Assembly (NCBI RefSeq): GCF_014652695.1 | Contig: NZ_BMZH01000007.1 | Span: 62,001 to 126,000, forward strand | Reading direction: 5' to 3' | Length of the DNA stretch: 64,000 bases | Source: Algimonas arctica | GTDB lineage: Bacteria > Pseudomonadota > Alphaproteobacteria > Caulobacterales > Maricaulaceae | Part shown: piece after piece, positions 27,388 to 38,679 of the stretch | Layout: every line of letters starts with the position of its first letter | Position numbering within the stretch: the stretch's first letter is position 1 | Notes under the pieces: model-generated | The model's database searches: none | The model's input: only the letters and a program-made list of their open reading frames with translations | What the model was told of the DNA's origin: nothing | Position numbers and translations under genes: made by a program

Positions 27388-28455
27388 TTATGCGGTGAGT
27401 CGTTGTGCGATGGCTGCGCCGACGTCGCTTGTCGACAAAGATCCGCCCAAATCACCCGTGACATCGCCAGCGACGAGCGCCGCTTCGACGGCGGATTCTA
27501 TGGCTGTGGCCTCCGCGTCGAGACCAAACGACAGGCGCAACATCCACGCTGCAGAGAGGATCATGGCGAACGGGTTGGCTTTTCCTTGTCCCGCGATGTC
27601 GGGCGCGGACCCGTGGATGGGTTCATACATGCCCACGGTTTTTCCATCGTCGCGCGCGTCAGACAAAGACGCGGACGGGATGACACCCATGGACCCGCAG
27701 AGGACCGAGGCTTCATCTGTGAGGATATCACCAAACATGTTTTCAGTGAGGATGACATCGAAATGCGTGGGGCGTGTCAGCATGTGCATCGTCATCGCAT
27801 CGACGAGCAGATGTTCGAGTTCGACCTCGGGATAGCGCGTGGCAACGCGTTCAACCGTTTCGCGCCACAGGCGGGACGTTTCCAATACATTGGATTTGTC
27901 GACGGACGTGACTTTTTTACGGCGTGTCATGGCCAGATCGAACGCTATGACAGCGATCCGTTCAACTTCGGGCTCAGAGTAGCGGCATTCATCAAAGGCC
28001 CCGTCCGCGTCGCGGCCTTTTTTGCCGAAATATATCCCGCCCGTCAGCTCGCGCATGACGACAAAATCTGTGCCTTCAAGTCGGTCACGTTTCAGCGGCG
28101 CGCGGTCGAGCAGGGCTTCGTAGGGTTTGCAGGGGCGGATATTGGCATAGAGGTTCAGGCGTTTGCGAAGCGGCAGGAGCGCGCCCAATTCGGGACGGTC
28201 CGCGCCCTTGAGATGATCCCATTTGGGACCCCCTACAGCGCCAAGCAAAACCGCACCTGTACGGTGGCAAGACCCAAAACTGACTTCCGGCAGGGGCTTT
28301 TCACCCGCATCAATGGCCGCGCCGCCAATAAGGTGGTCTTCAGCCTCCAGTGTATGGCCGAACTGTGCCGCCACAGCACTGAGCACGGCCAGCGCTGCTG
28401 CGCCAACTTCAGGGCCGATGCCGTCGCCGGGCAGGTAAGTGAAATTGATATTCAT
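27388..28455 (-). CDS. leuB: 3-Isopropylmalate dehydrogenase
   Basis: 355 aa. It oxidises and decarboxylates 3-isopropylmalate in leucine synthesis. Visible: YLPGDGIGPEV at the N-terminus, VMRELTGGIYFG, SVDKSNVLETSRLWRETV, and the NAD site MYEPIHGSAPDIAGQGKANPFAMILSAAWML. Its ATG overlaps the leuD stop. A 357-codon open frame lies antisense to it and is a GC-codon artefact. Confidence 0.97.
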   Translation of the reverse strand: MNINFTYLPGDGIGPEVGAAALAVLSAVAAQFGHTLEAEDHLIGGAAIDAGEKPLPEVSFGSCHRTGAVLLGAVGGPKWDHLKGADRPELGALLPLRKRLNLYANIRPCKPYEALLDRAPLKRDRLEGTDFVVMRELTGGIYFGKKGRDADGAFDECRYSEPEVERIAVIAFDLAMTRRKKVTSVDKSNVLETSRLWRETVERVATRYPEVELEHLLVDAMTMHMLTRPTHFDVILTENMFGDILTDEASVLCGSMGVIPSASLSDARDDGKTVGMYEPIHGSAPDIAGQGKANPFAMILSAAWMLRLSFGLDAEATAIESAVEAALVAGDVTGDLGGSLSTSDVGAAIAQRLTA

Positions 28456-29032
28456 TTGGTCCGTGCCTCTTCATAGGCGGCAATCGCGCCCGCTTGTCCG
28501 TCTAAATAGCCGAGCTCATCCACACCTTCGATCAGGCAGTGGCGGGAGAAATCATCGACGTCGAACGTATAGGTTCCGCCGTTGCCGGGCAGGCGGACTT
28601 CGCGGTTTTTAAGGTCAACCGTCACGTCTGCACCCGGATGGTCGAGCAACCAGCGATGCGCGCCTTTGTCGATGACGATGGGAAGGAGGCCATTTTTTAC
28701 GGCATTCGACCGGAAAATATCGGCAATTTCGCTGCTGATGACAACACGAAACCCGTAATCCGTGAGCGCCCACGGCGCATGTTCGCGGGAACTGCCACAG
28801 CCAAAATTATGCCCGCCCACGAGGATTTTCGAGGCTTGGGCTTCGGGCGTGTTGAGCAAGTGATCGGTCGGGCTGCCGTCTTCATTCCAGCGCCAATCAT
28901 TAAACGCGTGCGGGCCAAGCCCATCGCGAGAGGTAACGGATAAAAATCGCGCCGGAATAATTTGGTCCGTATCAATGTTCTCAGCCGGAAGCACGACCGT
29001 GCGCGACGTCAGCGTGGTGAGAGGCGCGTTAC

Positions 29033-29036
<4 letters not shown>
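28452..29036 (-). CDS. leuD: 3-Isopropylmalate dehydratase small subunit
   Basis: 194 aa. Signature [18 protein letters not shown] near residue 75 and the N-terminal [13 protein letters not shown]. It pairs with LeuC to isomerise 2- to 3-isopropylmalate. It overlaps both neighbours by four bases, so the two dehydratase subunits and LeuB are translationally coupled. Confidence 0.97.
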
Positions 29037-30430
<1,394 letters not shown>

Positions 30431-30438
30431 TCTCTTGT

Positions 30439-30513
30439 TCCCGGCATTTTTTGCCGGGACCTCCCTCGGCTTGGTTGTATTCTGATAAAGACCCCGGCCA
30501 TAAAGGCCGGGGA
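30439..30513. repeat. Dispersed double-hairpin repeat, copy B (leuA-leuC)
   Basis: Two hairpins joined by a spacer: CCCGGCA-T5-TGCCGGG, then CTCCCTCGGCTTGG, then GATAAAGACCCCGGCC-ATAAA-GGCCGGGG. It is almost superimposable on copy C at 34401 and fills the 94-base leuA-leuC gap, ending 8 bases before the leuC ATG on the minus strand. Confidence 0.8.
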
Positions 30514-30524
30514 CAGGTTTATTT

Positions 30525-32072
30525 TCAATGCTGCGCCGCAATCGAGCCCGTACGCACGGCACGCCGCTCGATCCGGTTGATCACGTCGAGCCACGCCAGC
30601 GCGCTGGCCAGCACGGTATCTGTGCTTGCGCCGCGACCTTGATAGCTCTCGAACTCTGTGGCCACGCGCACGGTGGCTTCCGCCATTGCGTCTTCGCCAC
30701 CGGAGACGGAATTGACGCTGTAATGCTCTAGCTCCATCGGCGTGTCGGTGATTTGGCTGATGGCATCAAAAACCGCGTTCATCGGGCCGAGCATTTCGGA
30801 GACATGTTGCTGCGTTCGGCCATCTTCATGGCGCAAGGAGACTGTCGCTTTGGGGATGCGGTTTTCGTCTGACCCAGCCGAAACATAAAGGCTTTCGATC
30901 TCCCACGGACCCGCTTGGCCAACGGCCTCGCCGAGCACCAAGGCTTCGATATCGCTATCGAACACTTCCTTCTTCGCGTCGGCCAATTCTTTGAACGAGA
31001 CGAAGACGGATTGCAGCTGATTATCCGACAGGGTGAAGCCGAGCTTTTCCGCGCGATTGCGCAGCGCCGCGCGGCCCGAATGTTTACCGAGCACGAGGTT
31101 GTCGGTGGAGACGCCGACATGTTCGGGCTTCATGATCTCGTAAGTTTCACGGTTGGCCAGCACGCCATGTTGGTGAATACCGCTCTCATGCGCGAAGGCG
31201 TTTTTGCCGACGATGGCTTTGTTACGCGGCACGGCGTTGCCGGTAATCGCGGCGAGGAGTTTCGACGCGCCGTAGAGCCCTTCGGTGCGGATATTTGTGT
31301 CCATACCAAAGAAATCTTTGCGCGTGCGCAGCGCCATGACGACTTCTTCTAACGCACAATTGCCCGCGCGTTCGCCGATCCCGTTGAGCGCGCATTCGAC
31401 TTGGCGCGCGCCGCCGCGAATGGCGGCGAGCGAGTTGGCCACGGCGAGACCCAGATCATCATGGCAATGGGCCGACCATGTCACGCCGTCCGCGCCGTCA
31501 ACTTCTGTCGTCAGGAAGCGGAACAGGTCTTCGATTTCTTCGGGCGTGGTGTAGCCGACTGTGTCGGGCATATTGATCGTGGTCGCGCCCGCACGGATCA
31601 CGGCTTCGCAGACGCGTTTCATATAATCGCGCTCGGTCCGGATCGCGTCTTCACAGGAAAACTCGACGTCATCTGTATATTGGCGCGCGAGTTCAACCCC
31701 GGCGACGGCGCGGCGGACAATCTCGTCCTTGTCCATCTTGAGCTTAAATTCGCGGTGCAGCGGGGAGGTCGCGATGAACGTGTGAATGCGGCCGTGTTTG
31801 GCTGGCTTAATCGCTTCACCCGACGCGCGGATGTCGCCATCATTGCAGCGTGCGAGCGAACAGACGGTCACGTCTTTGACCATCTCCGCGATGGCGCGGA
31901 TGCCCTCGAAATCGCCGGGCGAGGCGGCAGCAAAGCCCGCCTCAATCACGTCAACGCGCAAGCCTTCCAGCGCTTCCGCCATGGCGAGCTTTTGGCCCGA
32001 CGACATAGAAAAGCCCGGCGCCTGCTCGCCGTCGCGCAGGGTGGTGTCGAAGATTTTGACGAAGTTGGTCAT
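30525..32072 (-). CDS. leuA: 2-Isopropylmalate synthase
   Basis: 515 aa. It condenses acetyl-CoA with 2-oxoisovalerate, the committed leucine step. [17 protein letters not shown] at the N-terminus, [20 protein letters not shown] near residue 200, and the C-terminal LeuA dimer domain (residues about 385-515) that binds leucine for feedback control. The ATG overlaps the ilvN stop. A copy of the dispersed repeat follows its stop. Confidence 0.97.
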   Translation of the reverse strand: MTNFVKIFDTTLRDGEQAPGFSMSSGQKLAMAEALEGLRVDVIEAGFAAASPGDFEGIRAIAEMVKDVTVCSLARCNDGDIRASGEAIKPAKHGRIHTFIATSPLHREFKLKMDKDEIVRRAVAGVELARQYTDDVEFSCEDAIRTERDYMKRVCEAVIRAGATTINMPDTVGYTTPEEIEDLFRFLTTEVDGADGVTWSAHCHDDLGLAVANSLAAIRGGARQVECALNGIGERAGNCALEEVVMALRTRKDFFGMDTNIRTEGLYGASKLLAAITGNAVPRNKAIVGKNAFAHESGIHQHGVLANRETYEIMKPEHVGVSTDNLVLGKHSGRAALRNRAEKLGFTLSDNQLQSVFVSFKELADAKKEVFDSDIEALVLGEAVGQAGPWEIESLYVSAGSDENRIPKATVSLRHEDGRTQQHVSEMLGPMNAVFDAISQITDTPMELEHYSVNSVSGGEDAMAEATVRVATEFESYQGRGASTDTVLASALAWLDVINRIERRAVRTGSIAAQH

Positions 32073-32371
32073 GCCCGCTCCGCCCGTTTCCGACGCCCGA
32101 CCTTTTCCGCGCTAACGACATTATAAAGCCGTTCCAACTGTTTGCAGAGAATGTCCAAATTACGCGGTCCGCCAATGTCCTCGATCCGCACGAGCAGGTC
32201 GAAATCACCGTCCACGCGCTGGGTGCAATGCACGTCGCGGTAATCATATCCGCGCCGCTCAATTGTGCCGAGCGTACGCAGCAAGGTGCCGGACACATCA
32301 TGCAGCACAATTTTGAGTGTCCCGCCGACACCGGAGGACTCGAAAGTTTTATCGCGTTGGAGTTCAGTCAT
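32069..32371 (-). CDS. ilvN: Acetohydroxyacid synthase small subunit, short ACT form
   Basis: 100 aa, start MTELQRDKTF at 32371. It has one ACT domain (LKIVLHDVSGTLLRTLGTIERRGYDYRDV) and lacks the C-terminal half found in the usual 160-aa IlvN, so in size it is like enterobacterial IlvM. It should bind IlvB and confer or modulate valine inhibition. It overlaps leuA by four bases and the upstream membrane-protein gene by eight. Confidence 0.8.
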   Translation of the reverse strand: MTELQRDKTFESSGVGGTLKIVLHDVSGTLLRTLGTIERRGYDYRDVHCTQRVDGDFDLLVRIEDIGGPRNLDILCKQLERLYNVVSAEKVGRRKRAERA

Positions 32372-32666
32372 GGTCGTTTGTTCCAGCATTGCGAGCACTA
32401 AGAAAAATATCTCTAATAACCTCACCCAAAGCGGGTGCTTTCGGCGATCGGGCCAAACGCGCTAAGACAATGGCGATTGTCCCAAGTATCAAGCCTTCAA
32501 GGAGGTAACCTAACGACGAGAAAAAAATGAACATGAGTTCCATCATTGGGTTTGACGCGGTGTCGAAGCGTGGCCCTGTGTTGAACAGGCTCAATGTTAT
32601 CCAAGCGACAGTAAAAACTATCAGCGCCCACCCAAGTGTTTCGAGGATATAACTAGGTCTGCGCAT
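32364..32666 (-). CDS. Two-helix membrane protein inside the BCAA operon
   Basis: 100 aa, not recognised. Hydrophobic helices at about residues 8-28 (TLGWALIVFTVAWITLSLF) and 48-72 (FIFFSSLGYLLEGLILGTIAIVLARL), then a basic, cytoplasmic-type tail. It starts one base after ilvB ends and overlaps ilvN by eight bases, so it is tightly built into the operon between the two subunits of one enzyme. The position is unusual; a role in BCAA metabolism is only inference. Confidence 0.75.
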   Translation of the reverse strand: MRRPSYILETLGWALIVFTVAWITLSLFNTGPRFDTASNPMMELMFIFFSSLGYLLEGLILGTIAIVLARLARSPKAPALGEVIRDIFLSARNAGTNDHD

Positions 32667-32667
32667 T

Positions 32668-34389
32668 CTACCGTTCCATCATATCGGCGTTGGACCGACC
32701 CGGTGGCACCAATGGCCAGACATTCTCACCCGGATCGATTTTGACGTGCATGAGGACGGGTCCGTCTGTGCTGAGCAGGCGGTCTATGCCGGCATCGACC
32801 TCGTCGCGCGTGTTGACGGTAAACGCGTCGATTTGGAAGGCGCGGGCGAGCAAAGCGAAATCGGGATTGTCGTCCAGCGTTGTTTCGGAATAATTCTTAT
32901 CAAAGAACACTTCCTGCCACTGACGCACCATGCCGAGCACGGAATTATCCAGCAGCACGATCTTCAGCGGAATATTGTAGCGGTTGAGCGTGGCCAGTTC
33001 TTGAATATTCATCATGATCGAGCCGTCACCGGTCACGGTGATGACGGTGCGGTCTGGCGTGCCCAGTTTTGCGCCGAGGCCCGCAGGAATACCAAAGCCC
33101 ATCGTGCCGAGGCCGCCAGACGTGATGTGATCTTTCGGATCGTCGAAATAGCAATGTTGCGCGACCCACATTTGGTGCTGGCCGACGTCGCAGGTGAAGA
33201 TGGCACTGTCCGGCGCGCGGCGGGACAGATCGTGCAGCAGCTTCGGCGCATAGACGAATTCGCCCGGTGCGTCGTAATCCCACTCATGCATGGCGCGGCG
33301 CGAATAGCATAGCTCGGTCCAGTCGCTGATATTCGGCGCGGCGCCACCGTCAAATGGATCCAGCGCGGCGAGGTTCTTTTTAAGGCTGCCGTCGAGCCCG
33401 ACATTAACGGCGCGGAGTTTATTAATTTCCGCAATATCAATATCCATATGAATGACTTTGGCCTCTGGGGCGAACGTGTCGAGCTTGCCTGTCGCGCGGT
33501 CATCAAATCGTGCGCCCGCCACAATCAGAAGGTCGCATTCCTGCACCGCATAATTCGCGGCGCGAAGCCCGTGCATGCCCAGCATGCCGAGATAATTTGG
33601 GTGATCAGACGGCAAGGAGCCGAGGCCCTTCAATGTCGAAACAACTGGAATTTGTGTGCGCTCGACGAGTTCGCGGAGTTCCGTCACGCCGTCGCCCTGC
33701 GCAATGCCGCCACCGATATAAAACAGCGGTTTCTTCGCCGCGCGCATCAAGGCTTCGGCCGCCGCAATATCTTGGCTCTGGCCCATTTCGGGCTTCACCT
33801 TTGGGTAGGGCCGCCAGCGGTGACGTTCCGTCGTGACCGCATTTGCGACGTCTTTGGGTAAGTCGATCAGAACCGGGCCGGGCCGGCCTTCGGCGGCGAT
33901 AAAATAGGCTTCGGCGACCATGCCGGGAAGGTCCGCCGGGTCCCGCGCGATATAGCTGTGTTTGACGATGGGCATGGTGATGCCGACGATATCGACTTCT
34001 TGGAACGCGTCTGTGCCCATCAAATCGGACGGGACTTGCCCCGTGATGAACACGACGGGCACACTATCCAAATAGGCATCCGCAATCGCGGTCACGAGGT
34101 TCGTCGCGCCGGGACCGGACGTAGCCAGTGCCGTGCCGACTTTGCCTGTCGCGCGCGCATAGCCAATCGCGGCCATGCCACAGCCTTGTTCATGACGGCA
34201 GAGAATATGCGTCAGCGACGTGCGGGGTAGCACGTCATAGACGGGCATAATCGCGCCGCCCGGATAACCGAAAATAATATCGACGCCTTGGGCTTCGATC
34301 GCTTCGAGCAGGAGCAGCGCCCCCGTTTTCGGGTCCCGGTTTTCGAAGACTTCGGTCTGTTGCTTAGTGAACTGTGTGGCTGTGGTCAT
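32668..34389 (-). CDS. ilvB: Acetohydroxyacid synthase large subunit
   Basis: 573 aa from the ATG at 34389 (MTTATQFTKQQTEVF). It makes acetolactate or acetohydroxybutyrate with ThDP and FAD. Catalytic Glu region FGYPGGAIMPVYD...CRHEQGCGMAAIGYARATGKVG, and the ThDP motif GDGSIMMNIQELATLNRYNIPLKIVLLDN. The open frame extends 25 codons upstream through the hairpin repeat; I exclude that part. An unrelated membrane-protein gene separates it from ilvN. Confidence 0.97.
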   Translation of the reverse strand: MTTATQFTKQQTEVFENRDPKTGALLLLEAIEAQGVDIIFGYPGGAIMPVYDVLPRTSLTHILCRHEQGCGMAAIGYARATGKVGTALATSGPGATNLVTAIADAYLDSVPVVFITGQVPSDLMGTDAFQEVDIVGITMPIVKHSYIARDPADLPGMVAEAYFIAAEGRPGPVLIDLPKDVANAVTTERHRWRPYPKVKPEMGQSQDIAAAEALMRAAKKPLFYIGGGIAQGDGVTELRELVERTQIPVVSTLKGLGSLPSDHPNYLGMLGMHGLRAANYAVQECDLLIVAGARFDDRATGKLDTFAPEAKVIHMDIDIAEINKLRAVNVGLDGSLKKNLAALDPFDGGAAPNISDWTELCYSRRAMHEWDYDAPGEFVYAPKLLHDLSRRAPDSAIFTCDVGQHQMWVAQHCYFDDPKDHITSGGLGTMGFGIPAGLGAKLGTPDRTVITVTGDGSIMMNIQELATLNRYNIPLKIVLLDNSVLGMVRQWQEVFFDKNYSETTLDDNPDFALLARAFQIDAFTVNTRDEVDAGIDRLLSTDGPVLMHVKIDPGENVWPLVPPGRSNADMMER

Positions 34390-34400
34390 GAGTAATGCTG

Positions 34401-34476
34401 TCCCCGGCATTGATTGCCGAGGTCTCCCTCGACAACACGCCATCCCGATAAAAATCCCGACCATAAAAGGCCGGGA
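34401..34476. repeat. Dispersed double-hairpin repeat, copy C (ilvC-ilvB)
   Basis: CCCCGGCA-TTGAT-TGCCGAGG, CTCCCTCG, then CCCGATAAAAATCCCGACC-ATAAA-AGGCCGGGAC. It shares order, spacing and most bases with copy B. It fills the 96-base ilvC-ilvB gap and ends 11 bases from the ilvB ATG on the minus strand. Confidence 0.8.
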
Positions 34477-34485
34477 CCGGGTGAG

Positions 34486-35526
34486 TTAGTTCTTATCCTT
34501 GTCGATGATCTTATTCGCGGCGATCCACGGCATCATGCCACGAAGTTCACCGCCAATTTGTTCGATCTGGTGCTCGGCCATATTGCGGCGACGGGCGGTC
34601 ATAGACGGGTAGCCCATCGCGCCTTCCATGATGAAGTTCTTGGCGTAAGTGCCGTCCTGAATCTCTTTCAGGCATTTACGCATGGCGGCGCGGGAGCTGT
34701 CGTTCACGACCGCTTCGCCCGTCACATATTCACCGAATTCCGCATTGTTGGAGATCGAGTAATTCATGTTGGCAATGCCGCCTTCATAGATCAAATCGAC
34801 GATCAATTTGGTTTCGTGCAAACATTCGAAATAGGCCAGCTCTGGCGGATAGCCCGCTTCGGTCAGCGTCTCGAAACCCATTTTGATCAGCTCGACAATG
34901 CCGCCGCAAAGCACGGCCTGTTCACCAAACAAATCGGTTTCCGTCTCGTCCTTGAACGTCGTGTAGATGATCGCTGTGCGCCCGCCGCCGATGGCCGACG
35001 CGTAAGACTTGGCGATTTCTAGCGCCGCGCCGCCATTGGCGTCTTGGGCCACAGCGATAAGGTCAGGAATACCGCGGCCTTGTGTGAACTCATTGCGAAC
35101 CGTGTGGCCCGGCGCTTTCGGCGCGATCATGATGACGTCGAGGTCCCGGCGGGCGACGACTTGGCCGTAATGGACGGCAAAGCCGTGACCGAAGGCCAGT
35201 GTTGCGCCTTCTTTGATATTGGGTTCAATATCGTCGCGATAAATTTTTGCCTGCCACTCATCCGGGGTCAGAACCATGACGACGTCTGCACCTTTGACTG
35301 CGTCCGCCGTGGCGAGGCTCTCAAGCCCATCGGATTTGACTTTTTTGTTCGTCGCGGATGTCGTCTTCAACCCGACAACCACATCAACGCCGCTATCTTT
35401 GAGGTTCAGCGCATGGGCGCGACCCTGACTGCCATAGCCGAGCACAGCAACGCGTTTGCCTTTAATGATGTCCAGATCGCAGTCTGCGTCGTAGAAAATC
35501 TCGATTTTATTCGGTTGGGAGCTCAT
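34486..35526 (-). CDS. ilvC: Ketol-acid reductoisomerase (class I)
   Basis: 346 aa, the short class I form. It isomerises and reduces acetolactate with NADPH and Mg. NADPH loop [17 protein letters not shown] near residue 30, [11 protein letters not shown], the metal residues around [16 protein letters not shown] and [19 protein letters not shown]. It lies six bases after ilvD on the same strand. Confidence 0.98.
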   Translation of the reverse strand: MSSQPNKIEIFYDADCDLDIIKGKRVAVLGYGSQGRAHALNLKDSGVDVVVGLKTTSATNKKVKSDGLESLATADAVKGADVVMVLTPDEWQAKIYRDDIEPNIKEGATLAFGHGFAVHYGQVVARRDLDVIMIAPKAPGHTVRNEFTQGRGIPDLIAVAQDANGGAALEIAKSYASAIGGGRTAIIYTTFKDETETDLFGEQAVLCGGIVELIKMGFETLTEAGYPPELAYFECLHETKLIVDLIYEGGIANMNYSISNNAEFGEYVTGEAVVNDSSRAAMRKCLKEIQDGTYAKNFIMEGAMGYPSMTARRRNMAEHQIEQIGGELRGMMPWIAANKIIDKDKN

Positions 35527-35532
35527 GGGGGC

Positions 35533-37203
35533 TTAGTCCTGTTGGAAGGGGAAAGAGGTGACTGCGCCTTTGGACGCAGAGCCGACGAGGGCGGCAAATT
35601 TGGCGTAGGCACCGACAGTGTCGCGCGGCAGGGACGGGGTCCAGCCTTCCGCGCGGACTTTGAGGTCGGCATCAACATTGATGGTTTGGGCTTCGACATC
35701 GATGGTGATGAGGTCGCCGTCTTGGACAAAAGCAATCGGGCCGCCATGCGCCGCTTCGGGGGCGACGTGACCGATGACAAAGCCGTAGCTCGCACCGGAA
35801 AAACGACCGTCCGTGATGAGCGCCACGTGATCGGCGAGATCTTGGCCGACGAGGGCGGCTGTCACGCCGAGCATTTCGCGCATACCCGGTCCGCCGCGCG
35901 GGCCTTCATTGCGGATAATCACGACGTCGCCTTTGTGAATGCCGTTGTTTTGCACGACCTCGAAACAGGCTTCTTCGCTCTCGAAGACGCGCGCGCGGCC
36001 TTCAAAATTAAGCGCGCCGTGACCGGCCAGTTTGACGACACAGCCTTCAGGGGCCAAATCGCCATACAAAATGCCGTAACCGCCGCGTGATTTCACCGGA
36101 TCATTGAATTCGCGCACGACATCTTGTCCGTCCGTTTCATGACTGTCCGCGATTTCTTCAAACAGGGACCGTCCGGTCACAGTCGGTTGATCGACAATGC
36201 GCCCGTCGGCGACGAGTTTTTGTCCAATTAGGCCCGATCCGCCTGCCGAATACAGGTCATAGGCCATATATTTTCCGCCGGGCTTGAGGTCGCCAATAAC
36301 GGGCGTTGTCCGGCTGACATGATCGAACGCGTCGATATTAAACTCCGTGATGCCAGCTTCTGACGCGATGGCGAGCAAATGCAAAATGGCGTTTGTCGAC
36401 GCCGCTGTCGCGGATAACGCGATGGCGGCATTCATCAGGCTCTGTTGGGTAATCATCTGGCGCGGTTCACGGTTGTGCGTCACGCAATCGACGACACAGA
36501 CGCCCGCGTCATAGGCGGAGCGGTTTTTATCCTCGTGGACGGCGGGAATATCGTTTGTGCCCATCGGCGACAGACCGAGGAACGTCATCGCCATCGCCAT
36601 ACTATTGGCTGTAAATTGGCCGCCGCAGGCCCCAGCGCCGGGGCAGGCGGCTTTTTCAATGTCTTTAAGCTCGTCTTCGTCGATGATGCCGGCCGCGCAG
36701 GCGCCGACGGCTTCGAACACATCCTGAACGGAGAGGTCTTTGCCATTATGATGGCCGGGCATGATAGAGCCGCCGTAAAGAACAACGCCGGGCACGTTCA
36801 TTCGTGCGAGTGCCATGCCCGCGGCTGGAATGGTTTTGTCGCAGCCGACAAGGATGATGACGCCGTCCAACGAATGACCGCGCACGGCCAGTTCAATCGA
36901 ATCGCAAATGACTTCACGCGACATCAGGCTGGCGCGCATCCCGTCGCTGCCCATTGTGATACCGTCAGACACGGCGATGGAATTAAAATCGACGGGTGTG
37001 CCGCCCGCCGCGCGGATGCCCGCGCGGACTGGCACAGCCAGTTTGTCCAAGTTCATGTTGCAGGGACCCATATTGGTCCACGTATTGAAGACCGCGATAA
37101 TCGGGCCTTCGAAACTTTCGTCTGTCATGCCGGAGGCACGCAGCATCGCGCGGGCCGCGCTGCGATCTCGTCCAGTGACAATTGCGTCTGAGCGTTTGCT
37201 CAT
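35533..37203 (-). CDS. ilvD: Dihydroxyacid dehydratase
   Basis: 556 aa, start chosen at 37203 ([15 protein letters not shown]) with an AAAGGGA SD; a start ten codons upstream is open but lacks an SD. Iron-sulfur Cys in [10 protein letters not shown] and [18 protein letters not shown]-terminal [22 protein letters not shown]. First enzyme gene of the BCAA superoperon. It sits 61 bases after a Leu/Val/Ile-codon leader and intrinsic terminator, which probably set its expression and that of all nine downstream genes. Confidence 0.97.
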   Translation of the reverse strand: MSKRSDAIVTGRDRSAARAMLRASGMTDESFEGPIIAVFNTWTNMGPCNMNLDKLAVPVRAGIRAAGGTPVDFNSIAVSDGITMGSDGMRASLMSREVICDSIELAVRGHSLDGVIILVGCDKTIPAAGMALARMNVPGVVLYGGSIMPGHHNGKDLSVQDVFEAVGACAAGIIDEDELKDIEKAACPGAGACGGQFTANSMAMAMTFLGLSPMGTNDIPAVHEDKNRSAYDAGVCVVDCVTHNREPRQMITQQSLMNAAIALSATAASTNAILHLLAIASEAGITEFNIDAFDHVSRTTPVIGDLKPGGKYMAYDLYSAGGSGLIGQKLVADGRIVDQPTVTGRSLFEEIADSHETDGQDVVREFNDPVKSRGGYGILYGDLAPEGCVVKLAGHGALNFEGRARVFESEEACFEVVQNNGIHKGDVVIIRNEGPRGGPGMREMLGVTAALVGQDLADHVALITDGRFSGASYGFVIGHVAPEAAHGGPIAFVQDGDLITIDVEAQTINVDADLKVRAEGWTPSLPRDTVGAYAKFAALVGSASKGAVTSFPFQQD

Positions 37204-37263
37204 CGTCTTCCCTTTCGCCACTGCCGTGGCCATCGTCTCCTTGCTTAGAAACAGCGTTATCGA

Positions 37264-37298
37264 AGCAATAAAAAACCCGCCTTGGTGGGGCGGGTTGC
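37264..37298 (-). terminator. Attenuator terminator upstream of ilvD
   Basis: On the minus strand AACCCGCC, a 7-nt loop, GGCGGGTT and six T. It lies between the leader stop and the ilvD start. Its 5' arm (CAACCCG) can instead pair with CGGGTTG at the end of the leader reading frame, giving a mutually exclusive antiterminator. Confidence 0.85.
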
Positions 37299-37318
37299 TT
37301 GCTGGCGTTTAAATTTGC

Positions 37319-37444
37319 CTACAACCCGTTCACAACCCCAAGAAGGAGCACAATAAGACCAACGACTAGGACAAGCTCAACATTCGTGCTGGCAGCACGT
37401 GATTTGACCTTCACTTTAGGCTCATGTTTTTCGAACGGGTTCAT
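37319..37444 (-). CDS. Probable ilv leader peptide (41 aa) of the BCAA attenuator
   Basis: A 41-codon frame with an AAGGGA Shine-Dalgarno. Codons 1-21 are polar and basic (MNPFEKHEPKVKVKSRAAST); of codons 22-41, fifteen are Leu, Val or Ile (VELVLVVGLIVLLLGVV core). RNA pairing options: AACCCGTTC at codons 2-4 with GAACGGGTT over codons 38-41 (9 bp); CGGGTTG over codons 39-41 with CAACCCG downstream (7 bp); and that segment with the terminator 3' arm. This is the 1:2, 2:3, 3:4 layout of amino-acid attenuators. Alternative: a real one-helix membrane protein with its own terminator. Confidence 0.75.
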   Translation of the reverse strand: MNPFEKHEPKVKVKSRAASTNVELVLVVGLIVLLLGVVNGL

Positions 37445-37545
37445 AGGTCCCTTAAATCGTAAACGGGGCTTGCCCTCAAGAGGAAAATTTACCTTAGGAT
37501 TGCGAATGTCGGTGGGTATAATGTCATAACATGCCCCGGATACGA

Positions 37546-38679
37546 CTAAATTGAGGCAAGGGCTGCCTTGAGTGCATTAATGAGGTCCTCTGTGGCCTCA
37601 ATTCCGGTTGAAACACGGATCAGCGTTTCATCGAGGCCTGCTTCGGCTCTCGCTTCCGCTGACATCCCGCGATGCGTCATGGTGGCAGGCTGACAGATGA
37701 GGCTTTCAACGCCGCCGAGCGAGGCGGCTAAGCGAAACAGGGTGATCTCCCGCAATAATGTCGCCGCCGCGTCCGCGCCGCCTGTGACGCAAAAGGATAG
37801 CATGGCGCCCGGACCGGATTGCTGTTGCAGGGCCAAGCCCGCGTCTGGATAATAAACCTGCGTGACACGGTCGTGGGCGCGCAGACACGCTACAATGGCT
37901 TTGGCGTTCGCTTCAGCTGCATTGACGCGCAGGGCCAAGGTCCGCAGCCCGCGCAGAGTCTGGTAGCTATCAAAGGGTGATCCGGTCAGGCCCGCCGCAT
38001 TGGCCCACCAGGCTAGTTGTTCCGCCAGCTCTTCCGTCTTCGCCACCACGACACCGCCGACCACATCACTATGGCCGTTGAGATATTTTGTCGTCGATTG
38101 CAGCGCCATATCCGCGCCAAGCGCAAGCGGTTGCTGACGCAGGGGCGACAGGAACGTGTTGTCCACGACGGATAGCGCCCCGGCGGCGCGCGCCATATCG
38201 CAAAGGGCGGCGACGTCCGTCAGGCGCATCAGCGGATTGCTCGGTGTTTCGATGAGGATCATCGCCGTTTCGGGCGTGACCTGGGCTTGAACAGCGTCTA
38301 AGTTGCCTTGATCAATGAAATCGACGCGGATTTGTCCTTGCTGATGCCGGGCTGACAGCAAACGGTGTGTGCCGCCATAACAATCATGCGGAGCGATCAT
38401 ATGTGCGCCTGCGGGTAGCAGGTTCAGCACCAGATCAATCGCGGCCATGCCCGAACTGGTCACAACCGCCCCCGCCCCGCCATCGAGTTCTGCGAGCGCA
38501 TTGGCAAGCAGGTCGCGGTTGGGATTATTCGTCCGACCATAATCATACGGTCCTTTGGATTCCACATTCGGTTCCGGCCACACATAGGTGGATGACATAT
38601 AAAGCGGCGGCACAACCGCGCCGTAAGCGGGATCCCAGCCAATGCCGGATTGCACGAGTTTTGTCGCGGGTGAGGTCAT
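37546..38679 (-). CDS. metB: Cystathionine gamma-synthase / O-acylhomoserine sulfhydrylase
   Basis: 377-aa PLP enzyme of the trans-sulfuration family: PPLYMSSTYVWPEPN, YDYGRTNNPNRDLLANALAELDGG, IAPHDCYGGTHRLL, the PLP Lys in STTKYLNGHSDVVGG and SLGGVESLICQPATMTHRGM. It uses the acylhomoserine made by MetX, with cysteine (MetB) or sulfide (MetZ). Sequence alone does not settle which, so the symbol is provisional. Its ATG overlaps the metX stop, so both are under the riboswitch. Confidence 0.88.
   Translation of the reverse strand: MTSPATKLVQSGIGWDPAYGAVVPPLYMSSTYVWPEPNVESKGPYDYGRTNNPNRDLLANALAELDGGAGAVVTSSGMAAIDLVLNLLPAGAHMIAPHDCYGGTHRLLSARHQQGQIRVDFIDQGNLDAVQAQVTPETAMILIETPSNPLMRLTDVAALCDMARAAGALSVVDNTFLSPLRQQPLALGADMALQSTTKYLNGHSDVVGGVVVAKTEELAEQLAWWANAAGLTGSPFDSYQTLRGLRTLALRVNAAEANAKAIVACLRAHDRVTQVYYPDAGLALQQQSGPGAMLSFCVTGGADAAATLLREITLFRLAASLGGVESLICQPATMTHRGMSAEARAEAGLDETLIRVSTGIEATEDLINALKAALASI

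Noticed and set aside
27403-28476. 357-codon open frame antisense to leuB
   Set aside because: leuB is certain; the antisense frame shows no family features and has no RBS. Long antisense frames are common with this codon use.
31401-32126. 241-codon open frame antisense to leuA
   Set aside because: No recognisable domain; explained by codon bias of leuA.
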